From NCBI RefSeq assembly GCF_905163445.1, contig NC_053183.1, forward strand, positions 19,902,001-19,966,000: a stretch of DNA of 64,000 nt, read 5' to 3'. Shown here piece by piece: positions 1 through 9,569 of the stretch. Positions within the stretch are counted from its first letter, which is position 1. Each line of letters opens with the position of its first letter. A model generated the notes under the pieces. That model worked only from the letters and a program-made list of their open reading frames with translations, made no database searches and was not told the DNA's origin. Source of the DNA: Pararge aegeria (lineage: Eukaryota > Arthropoda > Insecta > Lepidoptera > Nymphalidae). The translations under genes were made by a program, and so were the position numbers.

Positions 1-1
1 C

Positions 2-268
2 CGTAGAAATAAATTCCATCCTCATAATCTGCGTGCCTGGTATTCTTCTACTATTCGCAATACCAGATAATTTCTACCGCGCACTTGTAATTTGTGGAAC
101 AATCTCCCATCTGATGTGTTTCCTCCCAAATACAATCTAGGGTTATTCCATGGGCAGATAAACAAACTTCTTAAAAGCCGGCAACGCATCGGTGCTCTAG
201 ATTTTTATGGGTGGCGATGATCACTTAACATCAGGTGATCCACATGCTCGTTAGCCCGCTATGATTAA
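2..268 (+). pseudogene. C-terminus and 3' tail of a jockey/CR1-like LINE
   Basis: Reading from base 2 gives a continuous LINE-like C-terminus with a single in-frame TAA near base 68. It includes WNNLPSDVFPPKYNLGLF and ends SRQRIGALDFYGWR with a TGA stop at 218-220. The WNNLPSxVFPxxYN motif is characteristic of the end of ORF2 in jockey/CR1-type non-LTR retrotransposons, after the reverse transcriptase domain. The copy runs off the left edge, so its 5' extent is unknown. The tail to about 268 fits the usual short 3' UTR. It is inactive: one stop is present and nothing upstream is visible. Confidence 0.72.
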
Positions 269-282
269 TAAAAATGAATAGA

Positions 283-352
283 AACCGAATAGTGTATACC
301 CATGGTTTAATAAAACTGTCGTTCCCCTAACAGGCTAGCCTACTGCCAATTT
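283..352 (+). mobile_element. SINE-D fragment
   Basis: About 70 bp match the 3' half of SINE-D (GGTTTAATAAAACTG followed by CTAACAGGCTAGCC). The tRNA-like head is missing. Confidence 0.5.
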
Positions 353-844
353 GCACTGTATTCGACTGTTTATTGACGCAATACGCGATTTTAAAATAAT
401 TCAAAGTTAAAACTGTACTAGAATTGAAGATGGATAAATGCAACTTAACTGAATGTAACGATTTTTCTATGGCACCTTCTTCGAGAAATCTCTCTTTTTG
501 TATGAAGATTCAAGTTACAAATAAGAAAATTAAAAACGCTCCGCTTATGAATGGGAGATAATCATACACCTAGATTCCCCCGTAGACGCGTGCATTATAA
601 ATGCTTTGCGGATATCGCAATTCGCAAAGCAGCCGAATTCGACGGAATTTTATTTCCCAATACACGAATACTTATGGCCTCCGCTTTCTACCTTTATTTT
701 TATGCCGCTCTGGTTTATTGTTGCAGACTTATGGCGTTGGAATTAAGGCTTTTAAATGTTTTATGAAATCAAAACTGTACATTGATATACAAGTGATTTA
801 TAGGCCACATAATAAGGTGTTGATTGGTTACGCTGCTGCGGGCT
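353..844. other. No recognisable feature
   Basis: AT-rich sequence. Two short overlapping ORFs (551-766 and 601-873) have no recognisable motif and I do not treat them as genes. Confidence 0.5.
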
Positions 845-1000
845 GTTTGCTGGGTTTTGTACCCAAAGGGTAACACGAGACCCTAAGACTCCGCTGTCGA
901 TCCATCGGTCTGTCCGCCTCTCACCAGGCTATAACTCATGAACCGTTATAGTTGGACAGTTAAAATTTTTACAGATGATGTGTTATTAATGCTACTAAAA
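845..1000 (+). repeat. Unclassified dispersed repeat
   Basis: The stretch with ACCCAAAGGGTAACACGAGACCC, CTATAACTCATGAACCG and a run of A after ACAGATGATG resembles a repeat widespread in insect genomes. Only one copy is in this window and I cannot assign it to a class. The identification rests on memory of similar sequences. Confidence 0.3.
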
Positions 1001-1030
1001 AAAAAAAAATTTGAAGACAAAAAAATCATG

Positions 1031-1222
1031 TCGTTTCTATAGATAAATAGCTGTCCCGGCGAACTTAGTACCGCGGATCTTTTTTTTTTGATGAATGATA
1101 TATTTTAATACTTATCCGGTCTGAGAGAAATCCAAAAAACCAAATATCATAAAAATTGGTCAAGCCGTTCTTGAGTTATAAATGGTGTAACTAACACAAC
1201 TTTCTTTAAATATATAGATGGT
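1031..1222 (-). repeat. Family G repeat, copy 1
   Basis: Shares with 23493-23645, in the opposite orientation, a block containing AGAAATCCAAAAAA, ATAAAAATTGGTC and GAGTTATAAATGGTGTAACTA. It ends in TATATAGAT. Probably a non-autonomous element, since both copies end near TATATA-rich borders, but termini are not defined. Confidence 0.5.
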
Positions 1223-1656
1223 ACTTAACCGTTTATTTGCGAGTGCGAATCGCGCTTGGCCGTTTTCCGAATGGGTATCGTTTACTATAAAGTAGATATT
1301 AAGGATAATGAAAGACTCGTTTATTTGTTCATGTTACCTGTACTTGCAAGTTTCTCGGTAGCCAGTCGTCGCAGTGTCATGTCAAGGCTTAGCTACAGAT
1401 CACAATGTAGATGTCATAAATGCTGAAACGAAACTTCACACAAATATAAATCTTATCTTATAGTCTCCAAGGTCCTAATTTCATCGATTGTTGTGTGGAG
1501 CCCATCATACATTTCAATTGCTTGACCATGTCGTTGGATTTAGGCAGATTAGGTAATTGAATCGAGTGCACTGTAGTGTACAGTTGCATAGCTATAATTG
1601 ATGATATACCTGAGATAGAATCATATGAAATCAATGCTTGAGATCATCTTCCTTGA
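1223..1656. other. No recognisable feature
   Basis: AT-rich sequence. I see no coding signal, repeat match or RNA gene. Confidence 0.5.
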
Positions 1657-1736
1657 TGACGTCACAAAAATATTTTATTAGTTGCCTTAAACGACGTCAC
1701 GATTAAAGCAACAAATTAAATATTTTTGTGACGTCA
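1657..1736. repeat. 80-bp palindromic element with TGACGTCA termini
   Basis: Left arm 1657-1675 and right arm 1718-1736 are perfect 19-bp inverted repeats beginning TGACGTCACAAAAATATTT. With mismatches the symmetry extends inward to 34 bp per arm around a centre holding ACGACGTCACGA. It may be a tiny foldback MITE. The TGACGTCA ends equal the CRE/ATF binding site, but no function is shown. Confidence 0.6.
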
Positions 1737-1883
1737 AAATTGAACATAGTTGTACAATAACTCACAAATACACAAATTAACGCTGTGAGTGGAAAAAAAG
1801 TTTAATTTTGATTGAAGAACGACTTTTCTTACAATAAATATCATGATTTACACCAAAAATTGGAGTTTAGGTTAAAGTTATAG

Positions 1884-2105
1884 TTGTCGACCTCCGTGGC
1901 ACAGCGGTGAGTGCTGAACGTTTAAGTGTGAGATCCCGGACTCGATCCCTGGCAAGGAAAATATGGGATTTAATAATTTCTGAATTTTCTCTGGTCTGGT
2001 CTGATGGACAAATAGATTAAGCGTTCCGATATGATGTCGGATGAAACCAATTTGGGGTTTTTGTTTTAATATAACTGCCATACTCCTAACCCGTTATGCC
2101 GGCAT
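1884..2105 (+). mobile_element. SINE-D
   Basis: tRNA-like head GACCTCCGTGGCACAGCGG (A-box region) with a B-box-like GACTCGATCCC, then the family body TTTTCTCTGGTCTGGTCTG. The middle is shortened and the copy stops before the GATTGCAGTCAAGG tail. Confidence 0.65.
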
Positions 2106-2139
2106 GTACCTATTAATTTGAAGCGTTGGTGTAAAGCCC

Positions 2140-2425
2140 TCATCACATTAACCCCTTACCGGACACTACGATCTCCTCCTATAATGAGAAGGGGTTAAGG
2201 CCGTAGTCCACCAGGCTGGCCCAGTGCGGATTGGTGGACTTCACACACCTTTGAGAAAATTATTTAGAACTCTCGGCTATGTATTTCCTCACAATGTTTC
2301 CCTTCACCGTTGAAGCAAATGATATTTAAAAGGCACGTAACTTAGTTAGAGTTGCGAGCTGGGATTCGAACTAGGCCCCCCGAAAGTGAAGTCGAGGTCC
2401 TACCCAATGCGCTAAGTTAGTGATA
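2140..2425 (-). mobile_element. SINE-A
   Basis: Nearly full-length in reverse: AATGAGAAGGGGTTAAGGCC, CCCAGTGCGGATTGG, CACCGTTGAAGCAA, then GGGATTCGAACTAGG (B-box complement) and a tRNA-like head ending near 2425. Pol III-type, tRNA-derived retroposon. Confidence 0.75.
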
Positions 2426-2427
2426 AG

Positions 2428-2550
2428 CCTTATTTGCCTGTAATAACCCTTCAGAAAAGAAGACAGCATTGCTACAAGTCTGCGTATCGGCAGAAATAAA
2501 TATGGCTAGTACTTCCCCGGACGAGTTCTGTCACCAACAGCTCTAGTAAT
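2428..2550 (-). repeat. Family F fragment
   Basis: Reverse complement of the family F block at 52940-53200: it carries GTACTTCCCCGGACGAG and TGTCACCAACAGCTC. Confidence 0.5.
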
Positions 2551-2918
2551 ACTAAGTCCAATCAAACATACTTATCGCCTTTACTTCCAGTTTGGTGCAA
2601 CTAAAATTAGCGTTCATAATACTCAAGAACCAAGGGTAGACAGTTTGAAGTATATTAAGCTATCTTATCCTTACCCGTTCGGCTGTTAAACAGGGTTGGA
2701 CGTCTGAGATGGATTGATGACCTGTCTGATTCAGACTTACGATGAATTCACGCCAGTTTTGTTTTGGGACTTGCCATTGTCGGACTGAGATATTAAAGAT
2801 CATAGATTCCGTCTTAGAATCCATAGGATTACTAACTCAAATATTGTTCAAACAAATACTGTTCGCAATTGAATTCCGGAAAAGAAGGAAGGTTATTACT
2901 TTAATTTTATTTTATTAC
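2551..2918. other. No recognisable feature
   Basis: Unique-looking AT-rich sequence with no supported gene or repeat. Confidence 0.45.
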
Positions 2919-3246
2919 TAGCGGTCCCGCGCGACTTCGTCCGCGTAAAAATTTATAAGCCAACCTTAAAAGATAGACATATGCTGTCCCTCACCTTTTT
3001 TTAGAACTTTTAAAGTGGAACAACTTTGTCGAAACTTTAACCATTTACGCAGCGGAAGCTATCAAAAAGAAAAAACACTTCCGATTTTAAACATTATTTA
3101 TTTGTGCTATGCTCCTATTGGTCTATCTAACATATTTGAGCTATCCAACACTGAAACAATTTTTCTAATTGGACTAGTAGTTCCTGAGATCATCGCGTTC
3201 AAGTTAACAAACGAACAAACTCTTCAGCTTTATATATTAGTATAAG
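2919..3246 (-). mobile_element. Family H Helitron-like non-autonomous element
   Basis: On the minus strand the copy ends ...GACCGCTAG at 2919-2922, followed by T, the Helitron 3' border. The GC-rich GCGGACGAAGTCGCGCG just before it can form a stem-loop. The other end is TATACTAATATATAAAG-like. The internal sequence is shared with 61065-61345 and 62020-62245. Confidence 0.6.
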
Positions 3247-4030
3247 GTAAAATTTATTGCACGCCTTATTATCGGAGCGTGAGGTGATGCTCTACTCTCG
3301 ACATGTAAAAAAACCCAGTCTTTCAAAACTTAAATGATGGTTTTTTTTATTAGTATAACACTTACAGGATAATATGATTGCACTAACATCAAGTTAAATA
3401 ATCTGTCTAGCATATATGATATATATTTTATAAGTAATTATTCTTGTTCAATATAGTAAATAATAATAAAACTAATCATTCTTGGACGTCCGCGTGTCTG
3501 TGTTTACGGATCCGTGTTTGTGGCAGAGAAATTGGACGAAAAAATTATCTTACCGGATTTTTTTTTTTTTTATTATATAAAGTAATGCACTGTGCTGATT
3601 CCTAGTTAATATTAGCGTTCTAAGTACTGTCGTTTAATTATAATTTATTAAAAACTATTTTTTCTATATGCAAGAGTATGTGGAAAATCAAGATTCGCGC
3701 ATGCGCTATGTAAATTTCGTCTCATAAAATCGCGTGAGACATAAAGAAATTAATTTTAAAAAACGTGAGTTTTTGTTTTAGGATTTTTTTTTAATGTGAA
3801 TGACCGCGTGCACTTTTGTATTTTTCAATTTTTTTTTTATTTTGCATCTTCTGAGGACGGCAGGGCCTCTACTTAAATTAATTAGATGGAACTATATATT
3901 TATTTAGTACCGAAAATAAAAATTAACATAAAAAAGACAGGAATTGTATAAGGACAACTTATCTCTAAAGAAATTTCTTCTAATTAAAAAAGCATGTAAC
4001 GAAAAGTGAATTAAAAACTCATATAAAAAA
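3247..4030. other. No gene; AT-rich DNA
   Basis: Long T and A runs. About 3480-3560 holds a weak piece resembling family R (GTTTGTGGCAGAG). No coding or RNA signal is seen. Confidence 0.45.
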
Positions 4031-4031
4031 A

Positions 4032-4102
4032 GGTGTGTGCCGGGAGTTGAACTCAGTCCCCCGAAAGGGACGTCGAAGCCCTAACCACTGCGCTACCACT
4101 GC
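4032..4102 (-). mobile_element. SINE-A head fragment
   Basis: Only the tRNA-like portion in reverse: GTGCCGGGAGTTGAACTC, CCCCCGAAAGGGACGTCG and CACTGCGCTACCACTGC. Confidence 0.55.
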
Positions 4103-4584
4103 ATTTCAGAATACGCTTTACTTAACAAACTAAAATTACATCATGGATGTTAATAAACTTATCAATCGACATGTCAAAAGTTGTAATTTAAAATTCGCGT
4201 GCCTAGAAGTCGTAATGTCTGTTTTAATTTTAAAATTGTCGCGTGACATAACATTATTACGACTGAGCCTTCATTCCCAACCCTTTGATTTGGAACTGTG
4301 TAAAATTACAGTCACATGGAACTTACAGTTAAAACTCTCTATGTTATTATATCCAAGGACTGTTGAATTTGAATTACTAAGTATTCCGTAATAAAATAAA
4401 TACTAATAGAAAACAATAATAGAATTTGGGTGGAAGGGTTTGAGTTATATAACTCTAGCGTAATTGTTTTTTATTTTTTGTTATGGTATGTTTGATGTGA
4501 TTTAGCAACAAACCCCTAAGTTTTAGAAAGCAGATTCCACGACGAAGTTGAAGAAACAATCAGAAATAGGGTGACCAAATCTCT
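4103..4584. other. No recognisable feature
   Basis: AT-rich. The 82-codon ORF at 4143-4391 has no recognisable motif and is not called. Confidence 0.45.
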
Positions 4585-4890
4585 CCATCATCGTCATCAT
4601 CATATAAACCCATAACCGGTCAACTACAGGGCAAGGGTCTCCTCCCACAATGAGAAGGGTTCAGGCCGTAGTCCATCACGCTGGCCCAGTGTAGGTTTGT
4701 GGGCCTCACACGCCTTTGAAAACATTATATGGAACTCTCGAGCATGCAGGTTTCTTCGCGATGTTGTTCTTCACATTTCAAGCAAGCGATATCTTAGTTA
4801 CTAAAAACGCACGTAACTCAAAATAGTTAGAGGTGCGTGCTGGGATTCGACATTGGCCCCCTGAAAGTTAAGCCGAAGTCCTGACCATTG
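4585..4890 (-). mobile_element. SINE-A
   Basis: Nearly complete reverse copy. CATCATCGTCATCATCATAT is the tail complement, followed by GGGTCTCCTCCCACAATGAG, GTAGTCCATCACGCTGGCCC and GGTGCGTGCTGGGATTCGAC. Confidence 0.75.
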
Positions 4891-4894
4891 TGAA

Positions 4895-5017
4895 AATTTA
4901 TATGTGGCCTAAAATGAGTCGCTCTTGCCTAAAAAAATCCTATTCATCTCTGTTAGAAGTTTGCAATTCGTAAGAAATACAGAAATCATCAATTGATTAG
5001 TAACCTCCCTGTGATAA
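4895..5017 (-). mobile_element. LINE C-terminal fragment
   Basis: GTGGCCTAAAATGAGTCGCTCTTGCC at 4903-4928 resembles the region around 59833-59895 and the end of the LINE ORF near 34200. It is the reverse complement of a jockey/CR1-like C-terminus. Very short and degenerate. Confidence 0.35.
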
Positions 5018-5287
5018 ATATAAATAAAAATATAAATATACTACGACAATACACACATCGCTATCTAGCCCCAAAGTAAGCGTAGCTTGTGTTATGGGTA
5101 CTTAGATAGCTGTTGAATATTTTTTTATTAATAAAATACACATAAACACTTATAATATACAGATAAACACCCAGACACTGAAAAACAATCATCTTCATAA
5201 CACAAATATTTTCCAGTTGTGGGAATCAAACCCACGGCCTAGGACTCAGAAGGCAGTGTTGTTGCCCACTGCGCCAGTCACCCGTCA
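5018..5287 (-). mobile_element. SINE-B
   Basis: Full-length reverse copy: AATATACTACGACAATACAC, CCCCAAAGTAAGCGTAGCTT, AAACACCCAGACACTGAAA, then GTGGGAATCAAACCCACGGC (B-box complement) and GCCCACTGCGCCAGTC. Confidence 0.8.
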
Positions 5288-5547
5288 AACGTTTCATACG
5301 TGATATTCCGTTTGTTATTTAGGCCATTACATTGATGGCAAACTCTAAGCCCGAGGCGAAGTACTTAGCTTCAACTATCAGGCCCTCAAGCTGCCCAATA
5401 ATTTACGCACCGATTTAACTTTTCCGGGGCGCTAGTTTACTTGATAGATGGGATCGGTTTGGCTATTTGGTTTCACTCGGCCTGTTATAAAGCACTCGAG
5501 TGGAATTTCTTATCGTTGTCTTAAATATAATATAATTTACTAAAAAG

Positions 5548-5639
5548 TGCGCGCGCACGACCCGCGCCACATGTGCTGCGTGCTGCCCGGCCTCAGCCCC
5601 GAGAACCTGCTGATGTTCCTGCTCGCCACGCCCGTGCAG
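5548..5639 (+). CDS. ATP7: Internal exon of a copper-transporting P1B ATPase (ATP7)
   Basis: Thirty in-frame codons after two bases that complete a split codon. The protein includes MCCVLPGLSPENLL followed by MFLLATPVQ. PGLSxxNLLxFLLxxPVQ is the hallmark of ATP7A/ATP7B copper pumps, which move Cu+ across Golgi and plasma membranes using ATP. It covers the luminal loop after helix MA and the first half of helix MB. The next exon should begin with the Gly-Gly kink (FxGGWxFY). The exon is GC-rich in an AT-rich setting. AG at 5546-5547 is the only nearby acceptor, though its pyrimidine tract is weak, and CAG|GTGACA at 5637-5645 is a good donor. The upstream intron is phase 1 and the downstream one phase 0. 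I found no other ATP7 exon. A retrocopy is unlikely because the coding match stops exactly at a donor. Confidence 0.82.
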
Positions 5640-6250
5640 GTGACACCGGCCTCGGTTCATTTATTTATAAAACAGATCATGACAAAACATAAACGTAAGA
5701 ACAACAACCAATGAAAATAAAACTAGCCATTCTAGTGTAAGAGAGTACGAGTTAAATTATGTAAAATTATTTTATTTTTTTACATTTGTCAAGCAGAGTG
5801 CAACAACTATGCAGAGATTATAAAAAAGTGTATATTATATTTATATATTGTAGTTATATTACAATATGTTAATTATAAGAAAATTGATATCGCAGGTTTT
5901 ATCAATCATAATACCAAAATAATTAAATCATATCCACCAATAACGACTCCGACTTTCAATATAGTGTACATCATTCTACTAGTCAAACCCTTTCATTTGA
6001 TATCCATATTAAGCTTCTTGTAAAATAGATGTAATTGGCCATTTTGTGTGTTTGTTTAGAATTCTAATAGTATTGATAGTAGATTGTTAGTCACCCTTTT
6101 AATTTGATACCCGTGTATCAAATGAAAAGGTTTAAAGGCTATCAATACACGCACCTATACAAATTGTGAGCAAGTTGTGAAACAGCTGAGAATACTTCTG
6201 AATAATTCACCTTCTAAACAAAAAAAAGTAAATCCGACCGGAAAATACGA
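5640..6250 (+). other. Intron sequence following the ATP7 exon, with family R repeat
   Basis: Begins with the GT donor. About 5940-6140 is family R: CTTTCATTTGATATCC and AATTTGATACCC occur, and the second forms an inverted pair with ATCAAATGAAAAGG. No further exon is visible. Confidence 0.5.
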
Positions 6251-6254
6251 TGCC

Positions 6255-6330
6255 CCAGACTCACACACCCACACACACATACGCACACACACACACATTC
6301 AGAAACACACATACACACACATCAAACTAA
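6255..6330. repeat. (CA)n microsatellite, imperfect
   Basis: CACACACCCACACACACAT repeats, interrupted, within a family R context. A similar CA-rich tract sits beside family R at 24135-24225. Confidence 0.8.
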
Positions 6331-7019
6331 TAACAACATGTCATTTTGCATGAACTTACAAAGCATGTCGTATGCTACCCATTCTGAGTAGTGTTTATAC
6401 TTTAATAATACAGCTTCTACGTTATAATAAGATGCGCTGTCTCTAACATTAAACAGGAAATTATATATTTTCTTTCTTATGTCTTTCTTTCACCGTACAA
6501 CCATTTACAACTATTTGCCCCGCTCCTTGCTACTTCATTATATCGATACTATTATTAACGAAGTAATAACTGCTGATGCAATTTTTAACAATATGCTCCA
6601 CAAATACAGAACATACCCTTAAATCGGCCTTCTTCTTGACCGTATCACAAGCAGTGTGTGCATGATGTCGAGCGTTCTTATAAATGTAACCATAGACACG
6701 ATGATTATGTATAAAAAATCTATTAGACGGGTTAAAAATAGTCAAATACTAAAACCTTTGCGGTGTCACTATCAATATATTAACAAACCAAGTTACAGTA
6801 CAAATTGTGTTGTACAAACGTATAAGGTAGATTTCCTATGGGACATATCTGATTCAATAAAGCACTTCTGTAACTTGCCGCACCGAAATCACAACTTATT
6901 CTGAGTTGCACTTGTAGGTACGAAGTATATAGACCGCTGGACTATTGATAGAAAACTGGAACAGTTTTATCGTTGAGATTATATCGTTAGTTGTAGGCAT
7001 CGATATAATTTTTATTCTA
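6331..7019. other. No recognisable feature
   Basis: AT-rich. Short ORFs on both strands (6530-6745, 6656-6904) show no domain or motif and overlap each other. Confidence 0.45.
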
Positions 7020-7250
7020 TTTTATTTGACGCCGTGGGCAGCGACCCTGCTATCTGAGTCAATTGCTGTGGTTCCGATTATCACAGATGGAAAATGTTTG
7101 CTTGATAAACATGAATGTTTTTTAGTGTCTGCGTTTATAAGTTTATTAAATACATAATATTATTTTTTTAAATATTCAATTTATAAGTCATCTTGATAGC
7201 CGTAAAACAAGCTACGCTTACTTTGCGGCTAGATAGCGATGTGTGTACCT
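7020..7250 (+). mobile_element. SINE-B, degenerate
   Basis: GCCGTGGGCAGCGACCCTGC, then GGAAAATGTTTGCTTGAT and ACAAGCTACGCTTACTTTGC to GCGATGTGTGTA. Many substitutions mark it as an older copy. Confidence 0.7.
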
Positions 7251-7354
7251 ACTGTCACTAAGACAGTACACACAGAAAAACTTTGTAGGAAGTGTTCTTT
7301 GCAACACTGCAAAGAAAACGTCCTACAAAGTGCCGCCCTCGTCCATTATTAATC

Positions 7355-7470
7355 TATAGCGTAAGTGTCAAGCCTTATGTGCCTGTATTTACACTTTCAA
7401 CTACGCCCTTCAAGTTGGAACAAAGTTATGCTGTTGGAAGCAGAAATAAGCGTGGTGTATTATTTCATTG
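7355..7470 (-). repeat. Family F fragment
   Basis: In reverse it reads CCACGCTTATTTCTGCTTCC and GAAGGGCGTAGTTG, matching the 52940-53200 and 40240-40445 copies. Confidence 0.5.
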
Positions 7471-7528
7471 GACTATTTGTCGCTAGGATCGATGTTAAGC
7501 GAAACATTGATATATATTATTAATGTTT

Positions 7529-7623
7529 GCGTAAATCTTGTAATCACTGCTGTCAAACGAAACTTTTGTTTATTAATTGTATTGAAAAGTGACGTTTGAC
7601 AGCAGTGATTGCAAGATTTACGC
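7529..7623. repeat. 31-bp inverted repeat, probable foldback MITE
   Basis: Arms 7529-7559 and 7593-7623 are complementary over 31 bp with one mismatch (left arm begins GCGTAAATCTTGTAATC), separated by 33 bp of AT-rich loop. No clear target-site duplication. Confidence 0.65.
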
Positions 7624-7789
7624 CTGTCGCAAGCCTGTCGCGAGATACGTAATCATCCTGCGGGATGCTCCAAATTGCAATGTAGGTGTGGCAATCGAGC
7701 ATAACATATTTAACAAACAAATAGACTAATTCTTATTTAATTATAGTAATACTTTTTACTACGTGTATTACGTATACTACGATATATTA

Positions 7790-8075
7790 AATAAATAAAT
7801 ATGGGTCAGATATTTCTTTATTTTAATAGGCACATAGATGGCACTTTTGATGCGTTTATAATATATACTACGGCAATAAACACATTGCTATTTAAAGTAA
7901 CCGTAGCTTTAAGGGTACTGATGAATATTTTTATGACTAATATACATCATAGTCATCATCATATAAACCTATTACAGGCCAACTAGAGGGCACGGATCAC
8001 ATCAGATAATGATACCGGCTGCCGGGGATTGCACCCGCAATCTCCCATATATAACGACTGCACCATGGAGGTCGA
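7790..8075 (-). mobile_element. Mosaic of short LINE and SINE pieces
   Basis: Four minus-strand pieces in a row: a LINE 3' tail (AGGCACATAGATGGCACTT, 7828-7846), a SINE-B tail (TACTACGGCAATAAACAC, about 7866-7955), a SINE-A tail (CATCATCATATAAACC, about 7958-8000), and a SINE-D head (TGCCGGGGATTGCACCCGC, about 8010-8075). All are truncated. Confidence 0.5.
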
Positions 8076-8579
8076 TATACCCCTTTATATTGAGATTAAT
8101 AAAACAACATATAATAAAATTGGTTCAGCAATTTTCGAATTTTTCGCGAGACACGCACAATTCAGTTTTGTTATACTTAAGCATCATTGCAGCGACAAAC
8201 TGCCCCTCCTTTTTATCAATGTAAGGCAAGTGAAAAGTAATATGCTGTTTCGTGTTTAGGATTTTGATAAAAACTGATGAGATCTTAGAGACTAATGTTT
8301 TATTTGACTTTAATTGTAACTTCCAAAAGATTGTTTCTTATGTAAATTTGTGAAGTTATTGCGAGCGTCATTCAGAAATGTGCTAGAGGAAGGGCGGGCG
8401 ATATGGAAGATCTAACTTTGGTTGATAATAGAAAAAAAAGTACGTAGCGTAAATTTCTTGTTTTAATCAGTCTTCAGCAATAATTCAATGAATAAAACCA
8501 ACTTGCAAATAACAAAGCTTAATTTATGGTGAAAACTGTCTTACGACTCAAAAAGTAAAACCAACAACTTGGTAAATTC
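8076..8579. other. No recognisable feature
   Basis: AT-rich DNA without supported gene or repeat. Confidence 0.45.
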
Positions 8580-8795
8580 AAGTGTATGTAGGCAAAATGG
8601 AACATATACTCGTAGCATACGCATATTTTAAACATTCTTCTTCTTCTTTCCCTGGGCTTGTCTCCGTACTTGGTCGGCCGGGACCTTCCGTTGTACGTAG
8701 TGCCACTGGTACGGCTCCCCGCTGGGTCAGCTCCAGCCAGCCGAGCTCACTCCGGAAGCTGAGCAGGCCGCCCAAGTCGCCAAGTGGCATTTAAT
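8580..8795. other. Isolated GC-rich block, unresolved
   Basis: GC content rises sharply at about 8650-8795. Open frames exist on both strands: plus SSSSFPGLVSVLGRPGPS, minus MPLGDLGGLLSFRSELG. Another minus frame reads GEPYQWHYVQRKVPAD but is broken upstream by a stop. No splice sites convincingly frame it, and similar text is familiar from lepidopteran repeats. I favour a transposon fragment but cannot exclude an exon. Confidence 0.3.
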
Positions 8796-9173
8796 ACGTA
8801 AGAAATGACAATTGTGCACGTAGTTTCCGAGGGAAAATTGAAAATTGTGTACTTACACATTTATAATATTATTAAATATATAAACACAGTAGTACCATAA
8901 TCATTATAATTTAACCGATTGAATGGGATTATGATTTCACAATAAAATTCCATATAATAAAAGAGAGAAAAAATAGTTTTCACCAATCCAATTAACAAAA
9001 TAGGTCAACGTTCATTAACATACCTACAATTCGCGAGTGATTCCACCGAGCTCTCAAAAGCATTAACTATCCAATATTAAAATAATTTAACGAGATAAAG
9101 TTTAAAGACTACAACATGATTCTTCGAGTAATATTATACTAGTATATAGTAATAGTATACTAGTATATAGACT
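8796..9173. other. No recognisable feature
   Basis: AT-rich. A short self-complementary run of TAGTATAC/TATAG units lies at about 9135-9168. Confidence 0.45.
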
Positions 9174-9403
9174 TCGGGGTTGTGTGCGTTTTAAGCAACT
9201 AAAATATCACTTGCTTCAACGGTGAAGGAAAACATCGTGAGGAAACCTGCATGCCTGAGAGTTCTCCATAATGTTCTCAAAAGTGTGTGGAGTCCACCAA
9301 TCCGCACTGGGCCGGCGTGGTAGACAGCCTTAACCGCGTCTCATTGTGGGAGGAGGCCTATGCCCTGTGGTGGGCTGGTAATGGGTCGATATGATGACGA
9401 TGT
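9174..9403 (+). mobile_element. SINE-A lacking its head
   Basis: Starts within the body (TGTGTGCGTTTTAAGC) and continues through CTTCAACGGTGAAGGAAAAC, GTGTGGAGTCCACCAATCC and TCTCATTGTGGGAGGAG to an ATGATGACGATG tail. Confidence 0.75.
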
Positions 9404-9569
9404 GTATATGTGCTACAGAAAAGAAGATTGTAGGACCCTTCAAAGAATTCACGGATCGTTAACATACGTATATAGTTGCAACTACATAATCGAAATATTT
9501 AAATTAGTTAAGGTTAACCTTAGTATAGATATTGGAAAAGAGCAACAACTAAATTTCTTGACGACTTTT
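9391..9569 (+). repeat. Short tandem duplication, copy 1
   Basis: From the GATATGATGACGATG tail through TGTGCTACAGAAAAGAAGA, ACGGATCGTTAACATACGT, GTTGCAACTACATAATCG and GATATTGGAAAAGAG, this block repeats at about 10020-10200 with scattered substitutions. Both end in the LINE-2 3' motif. Confidence 0.7.

Noticed and set aside
551..873. Overlapping ORFs as a small gene
   Set aside because: Two frames overlap with no motif, and they run into an unclassified repeat near 845.
5463..5660. Minus-strand ORF over the ATP7 exon
   Set aside because: It is the shadow of the GC-rich exon. The plus frame gives a clear protein family match and splice sites; the minus frame does not.
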